From Piromyces finnis (lineage: Eukaryota > Neocallimastigomycota > Neocallimastigomycetes > Neocallimastigales > Neocallimastigaceae): a DNA stretch of 64,000 nt. The translations under genes were made by a program, and so were the position numbers. Location: the NCBI GenBank assembly GCA_002104945.1, contig MCFH01000032.1, positions 434,001-498,000 on the forward strand, in the 5' to 3' direction. Under the pieces are notes generated by a model. That model worked only from the letters and a program-made list of their open reading frames with translations, was not told where the DNA came from and ran no database searches. This document shows, one piece after another, positions 34,001-42,837 of this stretch (position 1 is its first letter; the number at the start of each line of letters is the position of its first letter).

Positions 34001-36546
34001 CATTCTCAACCAAGTTTGGGCATTATGAATATCTAGTGATGCCATTTGGGTTGACTAATGCTCCTGCCACGTTCCAAGGGTTCATTAATACGGTGCTGGC
34101 AGAGGAAATCAATGATTGCTGTCAAGTGTACTTGGATGATATCATCATCTACTCCAAGTCACTTGAAGAGCATGTAGGGCATGTAAAAAGAGTCCTACAA
34201 AAGCTAATAGATAATCGTCTAGTAGCTAAGTTGGCGAAGTGTGAGTTCCACAAGGAAGAACTTGCATTCCTGGGTCATGTAGTTGGAAAATATGGTATTA
34301 AAACCGACCCAGAAAAGTTAAAAGCTGTAGCAAGTTGGCCACAACCAACCAACATTAAAGAACTACAGTCATTCCTTGGATTCTGCAACTATTATAGGAA
34401 GTTTATAAAGGACTTCTCTAAGATAGCAAGGCCGTTATATGCTATGACGTCCAAAAAGGTACAGTTCCTGTGGAATGAAGAACGCATCCAGGCGTTCGAG
34501 AAGTTAAAAGAAATGCTGTTGTCTCCACCAGTATTAGCATATCCTGACCATGACCGTCAGTTCATAGTGGAGTGCGACGCTAGTAACTACGCGGTGGGCG
34601 GTGTACTATCACAACTAGGCGATGACAATGAACTACACCCTGTGTATTACTATTCCAAGAAGCTTACGAAAGCAGAAATCAACTACTCCATCACGGAAAA
34701 GGAGTTGTTGGCTATTAGGAATGCTTTCATCGAGTGGCGACACCTGTTAATGGGTGCGAAACATAAGGTCCTAGTATATAGTGACCATAGGAATCTCCTG
34801 TTCGCCACAAAACCACAGTTGTTGACAACAAGACAGGCAAGATGGCAAGAGCTGTTTGCTGCATACAACTTCGAAATAATATATCGGCCAGGGAAAATGA
34901 ATGGTAGAGCCGATATCCTATCAAGAATGGTATCTCCAGAACAGGTACAACTGGAGATGGAAAAAGCTAGCCTCCTTCGACCTGAACAGGTAAAAGAATT
35001 TCCATCCGTGGAAGAAGAGTGCTATGCGATGTTAGAAGTAAGCTTTGTGGGAGAACTGAAACAAGCTTACAACACGGATGAGCTTGCTAGGGAAATTAGA
35101 GATGGTCTTGACGTAAAACGAGGCCACAAGCTCATCAAAAAGAAGTGGTTGATGGTTAATGGGTTGATTGTTAGAAAGGATGCACCAGAACGTACATATG
35201 TACCAAAGGTGTTAAGGGAAACAATCATAAAACTTAATCACGATAGTGAAACAGCAGGTCATCTGGGAAAAGATAAAACTTATGACCTGATAGCCAGAAA
35301 CTACTACTGGCCAAAAATGAAGGATGACATTGCGGGATATATTAAAGCTTGTACCACATGTTGTACCCAAAAGGACAACAGACACAAGCCGTACGGTAGC
35401 GCTGCTAGGGTAAAAGTTGCAGACTTACCTTGGCAAGAAGTAGAAATTGACTTCCTGACGGACTTACCTATTAAGGAACGTAGAAAACCAGGTAGTAGTC
35501 CCTCAGAACCCCCAGAAGTCACTAGAAGAGGTTGTATCATGGTTTGTAGCGATAAGTTAACCAAGATGATACACTTAGTGGGATTTAGGAGTATGCCTAC
35601 TGCTAAAGAGACAGCCTTAGCATACTTACAACATGTATTCAAGTTACATGGTTGTCCCAAATCGGTTACTACGGATCGTGGTGTCCAGTTCACTAGTAAG
35701 TTGTGGAAGGACATTATGGGGTTCTTTGGCGTAGAAGTAAACCTTGCTACTACTGACCATCATGAAACAGTTGGTCAGGTGGAACGTAACAACTCCTACG
35801 TAAGTATGTACCTTAGATGCTTTGTGAAGACCTTTGATGACGACGAATGGTTGAAGTACTTGTACTTAGCTGAGTTCTGTTATAATAATACAGTGCACAG
35901 TTCTACTAAGCAGCCCCCATTCCTAGCCTTGTATAACTACCAGGTACATATGAACCCTCAAGACTCAGAACTTGTCCACTCACTTGGTGAAGCTCCTATA
36001 TTAGATAGCTTCGCTCACAACTTAGGTAACTTAAAGCACATGTTGGACATATCAAGAACACGGTTCTTAGACCATTTGGACCATAGAAGAGAACTTAACT
36101 ACCCTAAAATTAGGCTCCTGGATTTGGTGTGGTTAAGAAAACCAGAAAATTACAACCCTCTTCCCTTCTACAAGCTACAAGCAAGAAAGTACGGTCCCTT
36201 CAAGGTTATTGGAATTGATGAAAGCAAGCTCAACTACCGGTTAGATATCAGCAAGTCACCTTTCCCCAATGTCTACCCTGTGTTTCATATCAGTGAACTT
36301 GAACCCTACCATAACAAACCTGAAGAACTAACACCTGCACCAGTGGGCTACCAGAAAATTATCAAAATCATGAATGCCAGAAGAAAGAAGGATAACTACC
36401 AATACTTAGCTACCTTTAGTGACTTTAGACAAGAGTGGGTTGATGCCGATATCATTGACAAGAACTCCCACTATGATAAGCTACTCAAGGAATTTCAAGA
36501 TAAATGCTACCAGGAATTCATGGTTAGTGTCCAAAACCCTGCCTAG
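31051..36546 (+). CDS. gag-pol: Element S Gag-Pol polyprotein (1831 aa)
   Basis: One uninterrupted ORF. The N-terminal 40 or so residues are unusual (see the tRNA-like entry). A long coiled coil (about 110-250) precedes the Gag domain (W-Y-R-L-R core, about 330-350); no CCHC knuckle is seen. Protease has D-T-G-S (about residue 588). Five 15-residue tandem repeats (760-834) separate protease from RT. RT has L-C-T-D-Y-R-R-L-N and Y-L-D-D (about 1026). RNase H follows, then integrase with H-x3-H...C-x2-C, I-D-F-L, T-D-R-G-V-Q-F and G-Q-V-E-R-N. The C-terminus holds a chromodomain-like segment (about 1775-1825) that in chromoviruses binds histone marks. Base use is visibly richer in G and C than in the other elements. 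Closest relative here is element A. Confidence 0.95.
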   Translation: MKNAGKSPNPRGVHKLDTKTSFVRDGTRPDAASADGMDGVEGMSRVRTPVLLESTEVESNQNLQVQQGDSMPAPVDPSFFFTNNSEVNPMQHIEVLLNRWVSEISSQFASMGNRLGAMEEQLRGIEVYKSEINDALQQKFVEVDQRLEANESASQVSLEELHAVENAFTAEHEERLQDHQQVLNNQETLYRQSSAFVSYKKELEEEMARLREQRNALEEREKLFEAKVEAMNRRAEARAHERTSYQTGGTGNPHGAGTSSSTNPTEYSEDGDVKMFDWRVHRYEEKVPMFDNNGIDLEGFQEKCLRHFKRYPYDYGNDEKAKVSFIEDHLGGKVLRWYRLRERMLQRRNPDAERLFLHLQDKFPPESPHELCKSKLLKLTHEWGKAYDYLEEFNELTETLGLPENVRRQVLIQQVRPSVREAFYDIPEQERTLETLSEVLLKCDDHQAVFRNETIEKYDKRDRQTTIMALLDITDPCRPSRWAELKQKNNKPNNKPKVEQTNTQAYAKNNNGIKERRESLNKSSFRRSSSFQPRQGPSSMGNNPLPKAMASQTTVNNSYYSQNQLVAEINARSNPRDIKRVEVLYDTGSTTNLIHPNLAKKLGLKVVDKPAIFRTVNGDIELKQFSDDLQLKLWLTPSGEQEAKPYCFNTSCHLSDNMPETIIVGLGFMDEHFIYRGYDKDAQVRYFVVDNDKDKGHTNSYGVNGGDIYYCTQLSPINTVTNAKARRPLVTVTAENIEAEIVGNGSHKATKETRNGSSGGLASSSNLEKTCVSVGLVQSVDLEKKCDSGGLTFESNLEKTCVSVGLVQESNLEKNHIYVGLVQGENLNENQPTPEEIVEKYYHNFKEAFNEEIANQLPEHRPYDCKIDLEPDASLHKGPIYPFNPEEEKALKEYIEENLAKGFIRKSESPAGYPVLFVPKKSGERRLCTDYRRLNKVTVRNSFPLPLISQVFEAMKGATIFSKLDLKSAYNLVRIREGDEYKTAFSTKFGHYEYLVMPFGLTNAPATFQGFINTVLAEEINDCCQVYLDDIIIYSKSLEEHVGHVKRVLQKLIDNRLVAKLAKCEFHKEELAFLGHVVGKYGIKTDPEKLKAVASWPQPTNIKELQSFLGFCNYYRKFIKDFSKIARPLYAMTSKKVQFLWNEERIQAFEKLKEMLLSPPVLAYPDHDRQFIVECDASNYAVGGVLSQLGDDNELHPVYYYSKKLTKAEINYSITEKELLAIRNAFIEWRHLLMGAKHKVLVYSDHRNLLFATKPQLLTTRQARWQELFAAYNFEIIYRPGKMNGRADILSRMVSPEQVQLEMEKASLLRPEQVKEFPSVEEECYAMLEVSFVGELKQAYNTDELAREIRDGLDVKRGHKLIKKKWLMVNGLIVRKDAPERTYVPKVLRETIIKLNHDSETAGHLGKDKTYDLIARNYYWPKMKDDIAGYIKACTTCCTQKDNRHKPYGSAARVKVADLPWQEVEIDFLTDLPIKERRKPGSSPSEPPEVTRRGCIMVCSDKLTKMIHLVGFRSMPTAKETALAYLQHVFKLHGCPKSVTTDRGVQFTSKLWKDIMGFFGVEVNLATTDHHETVGQVERNNSYVSMYLRCFVKTFDDDEWLKYLYLAEFCYNNTVHSSTKQPPFLALYNYQVHMNPQDSELVHSLGEAPILDSFAHNLGNLKHMLDISRTRFLDHLDHRRELNYPKIRLLDLVWLRKPENYNPLPFYKLQARKYGPFKVIGIDESKLNYRLDISKSPFPNVYPVFHISELEPYHNKPEELTPAPVGYQKIIKIMNARRKKDNYQYLATFSDFRQEWVDADIIDKNSHYDKLLKEFQDKCYQEFMVSVQNPA
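31113..31210 (+). other. tRNA-like GC-rich segment at the start of the S ORF
   Basis: Contains GGGTTCGAACCCC, a perfect Pol III B-box/T-arm with a GGG/CCC stem, in a locally GC-rich tract that stands out from both LTR and gag. I could not fold a cloverleaf: no matching 5' acceptor strand or A-box was found. It may be a captured tRNA 3' half now translated as part of Gag, or chance. Confidence 0.35.
33328..33552 (+). repeat. Five 45-bp tandem repeats in the S gag-pol
   Basis: In-frame units each beginning Gly-Leu and mostly containing (N/D)-L-E-K followed by C-x-S. The first four are good copies; the fifth decays. They lie in the protease-RT linker. Confidence 0.85.
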
Positions 36547-36557
36547 GTTTTCTCCTT

Positions 36558-36567
36558 AGGGGGGCAG
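36558..36567 (+). promoter_or_regulatory. Polypurine tract of element S
   Basis: AGGGGGGCAG-type tract directly before the 3' LTR, the expected primer for plus-strand DNA. Confidence 0.75.
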
Positions 36568-37063
36568 TGTAAGAAATATTTGTGGCCATAAGTTTGACCA
36601 CAAATATTTCAATTGAAACCATATATTCTGGTCACCATTTATTGGCCAAATATATGCATAACCATATATTAATGGTTATTAATTAAATAGGAAGTTTATT
36701 TGCTTTACCCAATCAAGTGGTAAAGAAAATAAACTCATATAGTTAAATAGTATAGTTAAAACTAACGTTAAATACTTTAGCGTTAGTATTAAAGTAAATT
36801 AATAACTATAATAATAATTAATGTAGATAATTATAATTAATAAATAAAAGATATAATTAAAATATAATTATTTAAGTAAAAGTTATTTCATAAAATATTT
36901 ATATAAGTGTTTATATTTATTTTAGTGTTATAATATTTATTTTCCTTCTTTTATTATTTTTTATAAAACTTTATTTAGTTATTAACTCGTATAGAGAGGT
37001 AATAACTAACTTAATTAACTAATTTAATAACCTATTAACTAATATTATAATAAACCTTTTACA
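36568..37063 (+). repeat. 3' LTR of element S
   Basis: 496 bp, identical by eye to 30254-30749; followed by ATAAG and the tRNA-Ser gene. Confidence 0.95.
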
Positions 37064-37074
37064 ATAAGTGAGTA

Positions 37075-37156
37075 GTCACTTTGGCGGAGTGGTTAACGCG
37101 GTGGCCTGCTAAGCCATTTCCCTTTGGGAGCGCAGGTTCGAGTCCTGCAGGTGACG
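37075..37156 (+). tRNA. tRNA-Ser (anticodon GCT)
   Basis: Class II tRNA of 82 nt. Acceptor GTCACTT pairs with AGGTGAC. The anticodon GCT is at 37108-37110. It has a long variable arm with a CCC/GGG stem, a B-box GGTTCGAGTCC and no intron. There is no oligo-T after it: tRNA-Met starts 10 nt later, so the two are probably transcribed together. Its upstream flank is the target of the retroelement stack. Confidence 0.95.
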
Positions 37157-37166
37157 AATAATTATT

Positions 37167-37239
37167 GCGAAGTTGGCGCAGTCGGCAGCGCGTAAGTCTC
37201 ATAATCTTAAGGTCGTGAGTTCGAACCTCACACTTCGCA
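37167..37239 (+). tRNA. tRNA-Met (anticodon CAT), elongator type
   Basis: 73 nt. Acceptor GCGAAGT pairs with ACTTCGC; the anticodon CAT is at 37200-37202; the T-arm has GTTCGAACC. The first pair is G-C, the T-loop is the normal TTCGAAC and there is no run of three G-C pairs in the anticodon stem, so I call it elongator rather than initiator. Confidence 0.93.
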
Positions 37240-37250
37240 AAGTTTATTAC

Positions 37251-37259
37251 TTTTATTTT
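37251..37259 (+). terminator. Pol III terminator of the Ser-Met tRNA pair
   Basis: TTTT runs at 37251-37254 and 37256-37259 are the first T4 tracts after tRNA-Met. The 10-nt spacer between the two tRNAs has none. Confidence 0.7.
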
Positions 37260-37278
37260 GATTTAAATTAAAAACTAA

Positions 37279-37634
37279 TTTTATGATTAAATATTATTAT
37301 TATAATATTTTATATAACACCAACACTTTATAAATAAATATTTGTATAATATGTATATATATTATTTTATATTTATTTATTATTATTTATTTATTAATAT
37401 TTGTTATTAATATTTATTATTATTTAATACAAGTTATTTAATAATGTCTTTTCTTATATTATGAAAAGAACTACATTTTAATAATAGTAAAAAATATATA
37501 TTTATATATTATTAAATAAAATTATACTTTTCATATAATTAATTTAATTAATACATAAAAATTTAAATAATATATAATTATATAATTAATTAATAGTAAA
37601 TAAAATATAAAATTATTTCATTATAATTTTAACA
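37279..37634 (-). repeat. 3' LTR of element G
   Basis: 356 bp. On the minus strand it is preceded by a TTTTGGGAGAA polypurine tract (about 37635-37645). 37646-37777 is untranslated and AT-rich. Confidence 0.9.
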
Positions 37635-37777
37635 TTCTCCCAAAAGTATAAATACTTTTATTTAATATTCATTTAATATTCATTTAATATTCATTTAATA
37701 TTTATGTAATAAATTATTTCTAAAAATAGACATTTTTGTAGCATCCAAATATTTTGTGAAACCATCAGCAATGTTAT

Positions 37778-40700
37778 TTAAGGACTTGATATATTCCAAT
37801 TTAATTTTTTTTCTTTTACCATTTCTCTTATTTTATGATACTTAATATCAATATGTTTTGATTTTGGATTAATAGTATCATTTTCAGCATTATAAATTGC
37901 TGCCTGGTTGTCAATGTTTATTACAGTACATTTATGAGTTATCCCAAACTCATTAAGTATGTTTGCATACCAAAGTGAATGTTTTCCGCACTCACATAAG
38001 CTGTAATATTCTGACTCAGCTGTAGAGGTAGCAATACAATGTTGAAGTTTCGAAAACCAACTCGTGGGACCACTTCCCATGAAGAAAACAAATCCGGTGG
38101 TTGATCTTCTGGTTACTTTGTCACTACCGTAGTCTGCGTCTACAAAGGTCTTTAAAGAAGCTTCGCCTGAATAGAGCAATCCGTAATTAATGGTTCCTTT
38201 GTGGTATTTAAAAATTTGAATAACATTCTCCCAGTCTTTAAAAGTAGGTTCTTGTGATTTTCTGGCTGCTTTGGTGACTAAAAATAAAATGTCTGGTCTA
38301 GTAGATATAGCAAGATATAGTAAACTACCAATGGCTGCACGATACTTTGTTGGGTTATATTTTTCTTGTTTATCATCAACTTCGTTTGCTGGTTTAGGTG
38401 TTTTGCAAGGTTTACAGTTTTCTAAGTTGAATTTTCTTAAGATATCTCTAAGGTATCTTTCTTGGTGAAGTAAGTATCCATTGTTTAATTTTTCAAATTT
38501 AATTCTAATAATAAAATCTGCATATCCAATATCGGTAACTTTGTATCTTTTCTTTAGTAATTCTTTAGTTTTATTTATTTCATAATTGTTACCTGATATT
38601 AGGATATCATCGACATATATTCCTAACAAACATTTTATATTATTGTTATCATCTTTCTTAACGAAAATACAGGGTTCACTTACCAGTCTTTTAAATCCAA
38701 TATTAGTTAAAGTATCAGTTATATTATTATTCCATTCTCGTGCTGCTTGCTTGAGACCATAGAGTGCCTTATTTAGTTTCCAATAGCCTTTTCGGTAAGT
38801 AGAGTCTCCTTCTGGAGCATACATATAAATACATTCATTTAAGTCAGCATATAAATAAGCTGCCTTTATATCTAATTGATGTATATAAAATTTCTTTTCT
38901 GCTGAAATAGCTGTAAGAATTCTTAGTGAATCATGTTTTAATGTTGGAGAAAATGTTTCTTTGTAGTCCGTACCGTATTCTTGAGTGAATCCTCTAGCTA
39001 CTAAGCGTGCTTTATACTTGGTAATGTTTCCTTTGCTATCCCTTTTAATTTTGAACACCCATTTTGAGGTAATTACATTAGTATTTTGTGGAACTTTGTT
39101 TATTTTTTCATATACTTTGCGTTCTTTCATATTGTTTAATTCATCATTTATAGCGTCAAGCCATCTTCTTTTATCTTTTCTCTTAAAGATTTCAAAAAAA
39201 CTTGTTGGTTCTGTTATTTGGTTATCTGTCGTTGATGATTTATCAACGTTATTTATTTCTTTTCTTATTCTTTTACTAGTTGTATACTTTTCATTATTAT
39301 CCAAAATTTTTCTTTTGTTCCTTGGATAATTTGGATATTGTCTTTGTTCTACATCTAGTGAATGGTTTGGAATATAGCTTAATGAGTTATTATTTTTTTT
39401 TTGTTTATTTTTATTTAATTCTGATAAACTAATTCCATTGTCCAAGTCTTTAGCCTTATAAGAAATTTTGTTCTTAGATTTTCTTTCGCTTTCAATTATT
39501 TTATTTATCCTTTCTTCTTTGTTTAAGAATTTATTTCTTTTAATTTTAATTTTACTTTCATCTTCACTTTCTTCGTCACTGTCGATTACTTTTCTTTTAT
39601 TTTTCTTTTTATGAATATTATTATTGTTGTTTTTAATTTTATAACTGTTATTGTCTTTCATATTATTAATGAAGTTATTATTTATATTATTATTTATATT
39701 ATTCTTATTATGTGAATTAATAATATTAACGTTGTTATCGTCATTATTATCATTAAATTTATTTATATGATTTATATTATTAATATCATTATCATCATAT
39801 ATTTCATTAATATTTTTATTTGTTTTATTTAAATTATTATCTTCTTTTGTATTATTATTTTTATTTTTTATTTTATTTTTATTTTTTATTTTATTTTTAT
39901 TTAAATCATTACTTTCATTTGAATTATTATTTTCATCTGAAATATTGTTTTTATTTGGATTATCGTTTTCATTTGAATTATTGTTTTTATTTGAATTGTT
40001 ATTTTCATTTAAATTATTATTTTCATTTAAATTATTATTTGTGTTTAAATCGTTATTTTCTTTTAAAATATTATTTTCATTTAAATTGTTATTTTCATTT
40101 AAATTGTTATTTATATTTAAATTGTTATTTATATTTAAATTGTTATTTTCATTTATGTTATAATTTTTAATGTTTTCTTTATTATTATTGTTATAAATAA
40201 TATTATCCTTATTATTATTACTATTAATGCCGATATAGTTATTGTTGGCATTATATTTTATTTTATTAAAATTATTTGGAAAATCATTGTTATTAATGTT
40301 TGATGATATGCCAATTTCTATGTCCTGTTGAAGACTTTCGTTATCGTCCCCCTCCATTTCATTGATTAATGAATCATGATCGATGAAATTGACATTTTTG
40401 ACGTTATCATCAAAATTAAAATTACCTGGTTGGTCTTCTAAAAATTCAACTACTCTTTTGATGACAATTTTAAAAGAATTTAAGTCAAAAATTCTGAATC
40501 CGGTAGAAGTGTCATCATAACCAATAAATATGCCAGGTAGCGAAGTGCTTTCAAATTTGTGTTTTTCAGTGTTACGTTTAAGATGTAACACTTTACATCC
40601 AAAAACACGAAATTTACTGTAGTCTACTGGGATATTATATAACATTTCATAGGGTACCTTCAAGTCATTTCCATTGTGAGGTAACCTGTTATGTATATAA

Positions 40701-42823
40701 TTGGCAGTTCTGACTGCGTCTTCCCAGAATCTTCTACATAATTTAGCATCTTGCATCATAGTGGTAGCTGCATGGATTAGTACTCCATTAAACCTTTCAG
40801 CGCGTCCATTTTGTTGTGGATTATATGGTACAGTGAATTGTTGTGTAATACCATGAGTATCACAAAAATTTTTAAAATTTAAAGACTTATATTCTGTACC
40901 ATTATCACTTCTTAAATATGTAATATTCTTTTTAAATTCATTGGTAACTTTATTATACCATATTTTAAACGCGTTAAACGCGTCACTTTTATTTTTTATA
41001 AAAATTACCCATCCATATCTTGAATAATCATCTAAAAAGGTAATAAAATAATGATTACCGTATATAGATGACGCGTTAATGGGTCCAACTATATCAGTAT
41101 GTACTAATTGAAGTACTTCTGTACTTTTATTAGTAGAACTATGATATGGTTGATTTTTTAATTTTGATAATGAACATGTTTCACAAATATCTTTAATGTT
41201 TATATTTAATAATTTATTTTCAATACTTTTGGCATGAAAATGACCTAATCTTCTATGCCAAAGATGTAATTTTTCATCATTATTTAACTTCCTAATTGAA
41301 TAACAATACATTGGATTTTGTATTTGGTAGTTAAATAATTTTGTCTTTGATATATAAACATTAAATATGTTATGTTCATCTTCTCTTGATACATATATAT
41401 TATTTTTATTTTTATCTTGGATAAATGCTGTGGCAGCATTATTTATATATTTAAAATTTACATTAAGACCTTCTTTAACAAAATTTGAAATAGATATTAA
41501 ATTCCTTTTAATATCTGGAACATATAAAACATTTTTTAAAATTATTTGTTCTTTATTAAAGTAGCCTTTTATGTTGCCTATATGTGTAGAATAACCAACT
41601 TCACCATCCGCATAGTAAATTGGTTCTTTATGTCTTTTAATTTTATATAATAATTTAATATCGTTTGTAAGGTGAACTGATGCTCCTGAATCTAGCATCC
41701 ACATACTAAAGTTCCCTTTTGATTTTATAACCTTTTTATATTTTTTATTTGAAAAATTTACTTTTACAACACTGTTTGATTCTTTTTCATATGTAGAATC
41801 ATAATCCACGTTGAATAAATTTGGTGTTATATCCTTGTAGTTACTTCTTTGTTTTGTAACTACATCTGCATATTTCTTTTTATATTTTTTATTTTGTTTA
41901 TTTTTATAATTTTTATTGTTTGAATTATATTCTTTTGCTAATTTTTCTTTAAATATGCAGTTTCTTTCAATGTGGCCTCTTTTATTACAAAAATGACATA
42001 TTATATCATTTTTATTTTTATTATTTTTATTTTTATAATTTGAAAATTTATTATTTTTATGATTATAATTATCATAATTTCCATAGCCACTTTCACTACT
42101 AAAAACTTGATTAAATCCAAGCCTATTACTTCGTTCCCTTTCTTCTGACCTTTGAACAGACTGAACTCTATTTGATACATATTCTCTACATAAAGTCCAG
42201 TTACCTTCATAATCGAATATATTTATCCATTGGTATTGTTTTGGCATAGCTCTGTATAAAACGGCGGCCTTTTCTTCTTCATCTATATGGACTCCCATGG
42301 ATTCTAATGTTTCAAATTTTAAATTTAGTTTATTTACAAAACTGGCTATACTATCTTGTGGGTTGTATTTCATTCTATTCACTTCTTTAATAAGGTCAGT
42401 TTTCTTACTGGATTGGTTTCCTATATATATACTTTCTAAAGTTTTCCATATTTGGTAACCAGTAAGTGTTCTACTTTGAACATCTTCAACTGATTTTGGT
42501 GCCAATGTACTTCTAATAAACATTCTTACTTTATTATCAATAGCAAGAGTTTCATCTGTTACATTTTTATTATAGTACATGTTAGGCTCATGTGGGACTT
42601 CTTTATAATTTTCTTTTTCACTCTCTGATATATTCTTTATATATATCTTTGGAGTTTTATTTTCATCAATATATTCTTCCAAACCGCAGCATCTTAAAAT
42701 ATCTCTGACTTTGATCTGCCAAGCTTGAAAATTTTCTTTATTAAGTTCTATTTGGAATTTTCCTATAAAACTAGAAGGGTCCATATTTGAACTTAGTAGA
42801 TTTTTATTTTTATTATTAGACAT
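37778..42823 (-). CDS. gag-pol: Element G Gag-Pol polyprotein, copia type (1681 aa)
   Basis: Domain order is that of Ty1/copia, with integrase before RT. Gag carries the W-x-I-K-V-R-D-I-L motif and UBN2-like capsid region (residues 30-230) and a CCHC knuckle (C-x2-C-x4-H-x4-C, about residue 280). Protease: W-M-L-D-S-G-A-S. Integrase: H-R-R-L-G-H...C-x2-C zinc finger, then D-I-V-G-P, S-D-N-G-T-E-Y and N-G-R-A-E-R. A linker of about 220 residues is made of Asn-rich repeats. RT: K-A-R-L-V-A-R-G, Y-V-D-D (about 1402). RNase H ends with S-T-A-E-S-E-Y. The ORF is uninterrupted, and its base use is as AT-rich as the flanks. Confidence 0.95.
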   Translation of the reverse strand: MSNNKNKNLLSSNMDPSSFIGKFQIELNKENFQAWQIKVRDILRCCGLEEYIDENKTPKIYIKNISESEKENYKEVPHEPNMYYNKNVTDETLAIDNKVRMFIRSTLAPKSVEDVQSRTLTGYQIWKTLESIYIGNQSSKKTDLIKEVNRMKYNPQDSIASFVNKLNLKFETLESMGVHIDEEEKAAVLYRAMPKQYQWINIFDYEGNWTLCREYVSNRVQSVQRSEERERSNRLGFNQVFSSESGYGNYDNYNHKNNKFSNYKNKNNKNKNDIICHFCNKRGHIERNCIFKEKLAKEYNSNNKNYKNKQNKKYKKKYADVVTKQRSNYKDITPNLFNVDYDSTYEKESNSVVKVNFSNKKYKKVIKSKGNFSMWMLDSGASVHLTNDIKLLYKIKRHKEPIYYADGEVGYSTHIGNIKGYFNKEQIILKNVLYVPDIKRNLISISNFVKEGLNVNFKYINNAATAFIQDKNKNNIYVSREDEHNIFNVYISKTKLFNYQIQNPMYCYSIRKLNNDEKLHLWHRRLGHFHAKSIENKLLNINIKDICETCSLSKLKNQPYHSSTNKSTEVLQLVHTDIVGPINASSIYGNHYFITFLDDYSRYGWVIFIKNKSDAFNAFKIWYNKVTNEFKKNITYLRSDNGTEYKSLNFKNFCDTHGITQQFTVPYNPQQNGRAERFNGVLIHAATTMMQDAKLCRRFWEDAVRTANYIHNRLPHNGNDLKVPYEMLYNIPVDYSKFRVFGCKVLHLKRNTEKHKFESTSLPGIFIGYDDTSTGFRIFDLNSFKIVIKRVVEFLEDQPGNFNFDDNVKNVNFIDHDSLINEMEGDDNESLQQDIEIGISSNINNNDFPNNFNKIKYNANNNYIGINSNNNKDNIIYNNNNKENIKNYNINENNNLNINNNLNINNNLNENNNLNENNILKENNDLNTNNNLNENNNLNENNNSNKNNNSNENDNPNKNNISDENNNSNESNDLNKNKIKNKNKIKNKNNNTKEDNNLNKTNKNINEIYDDNDINNINHINKFNDNNDDNNVNIINSHNKNNINNNINNNFINNMKDNNSYKIKNNNNNIHKKKNKRKVIDSDEESEDESKIKIKRNKFLNKEERINKIIESERKSKNKISYKAKDLDNGISLSELNKNKQKKNNNSLSYIPNHSLDVEQRQYPNYPRNKRKILDNNEKYTTSKRIRKEINNVDKSSTTDNQITEPTSFFEIFKRKDKRRWLDAINDELNNMKERKVYEKINKVPQNTNVITSKWVFKIKRDSKGNITKYKARLVARGFTQEYGTDYKETFSPTLKHDSLRILTAISAEKKFYIHQLDIKAAYLYADLNECIYMYAPEGDSTYRKGYWKLNKALYGLKQAAREWNNNITDTLTNIGFKRLVSEPCIFVKKDDNNNIKCLLGIYVDDILISGNNYEINKTKELLKKRYKVTDIGYADFIIRIKFEKLNNGYLLHQERYLRDILRKFNLENCKPCKTPKPANEVDDKQEKYNPTKYRAAIGSLLYLAISTRPDILFLVTKAARKSQEPTFKDWENVIQIFKYHKGTINYGLLYSGEASLKTFVDADYGSDKVTRRSTTGFVFFMGSGPTSWFSKLQHCIATSTAESEYYSLCECGKHSLWYANILNEFGITHKCTVINIDNQAAIYNAENDTINPKSKHIDIKYHKIREMVKEKKLNWNISSP
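39560..40260 (-). repeat. Asn-rich coding repeats in the G integrase-RT linker
   Basis: AAT/AAC-rich units of roughly 6-7 codons (variations on N-x-N-E-N-N). The length probably varies between copies. The antisense ORFs here are compositional artefacts. Confidence 0.75.
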
Positions 42824-42837
42824 TTTCTTGAGACAAT

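Larger units (their letters stand above)
30254..37063 (+). mobile_element. Element S: intact Ty3 chromovirus beside tRNA-Ser
   Basis: Two 496-bp LTRs with no difference seen by eye, an ATAAG duplication at 30249-30253 and 37064-37068, a self-priming site, an uninterrupted gag-pol ORF and a G-rich polypurine tract. It is probably the youngest insertion in the stack and, by sequence, potentially active. Only 6 bp separate the right duplication from the tRNA-Ser gene. Confidence 0.95.

Noticed and set aside
39820-40170. Plus-strand ORFs rich in Phe and Leu opposite element G
   Set aside because: They are the antisense of the Asn-rich repeat and have no start context or domain.
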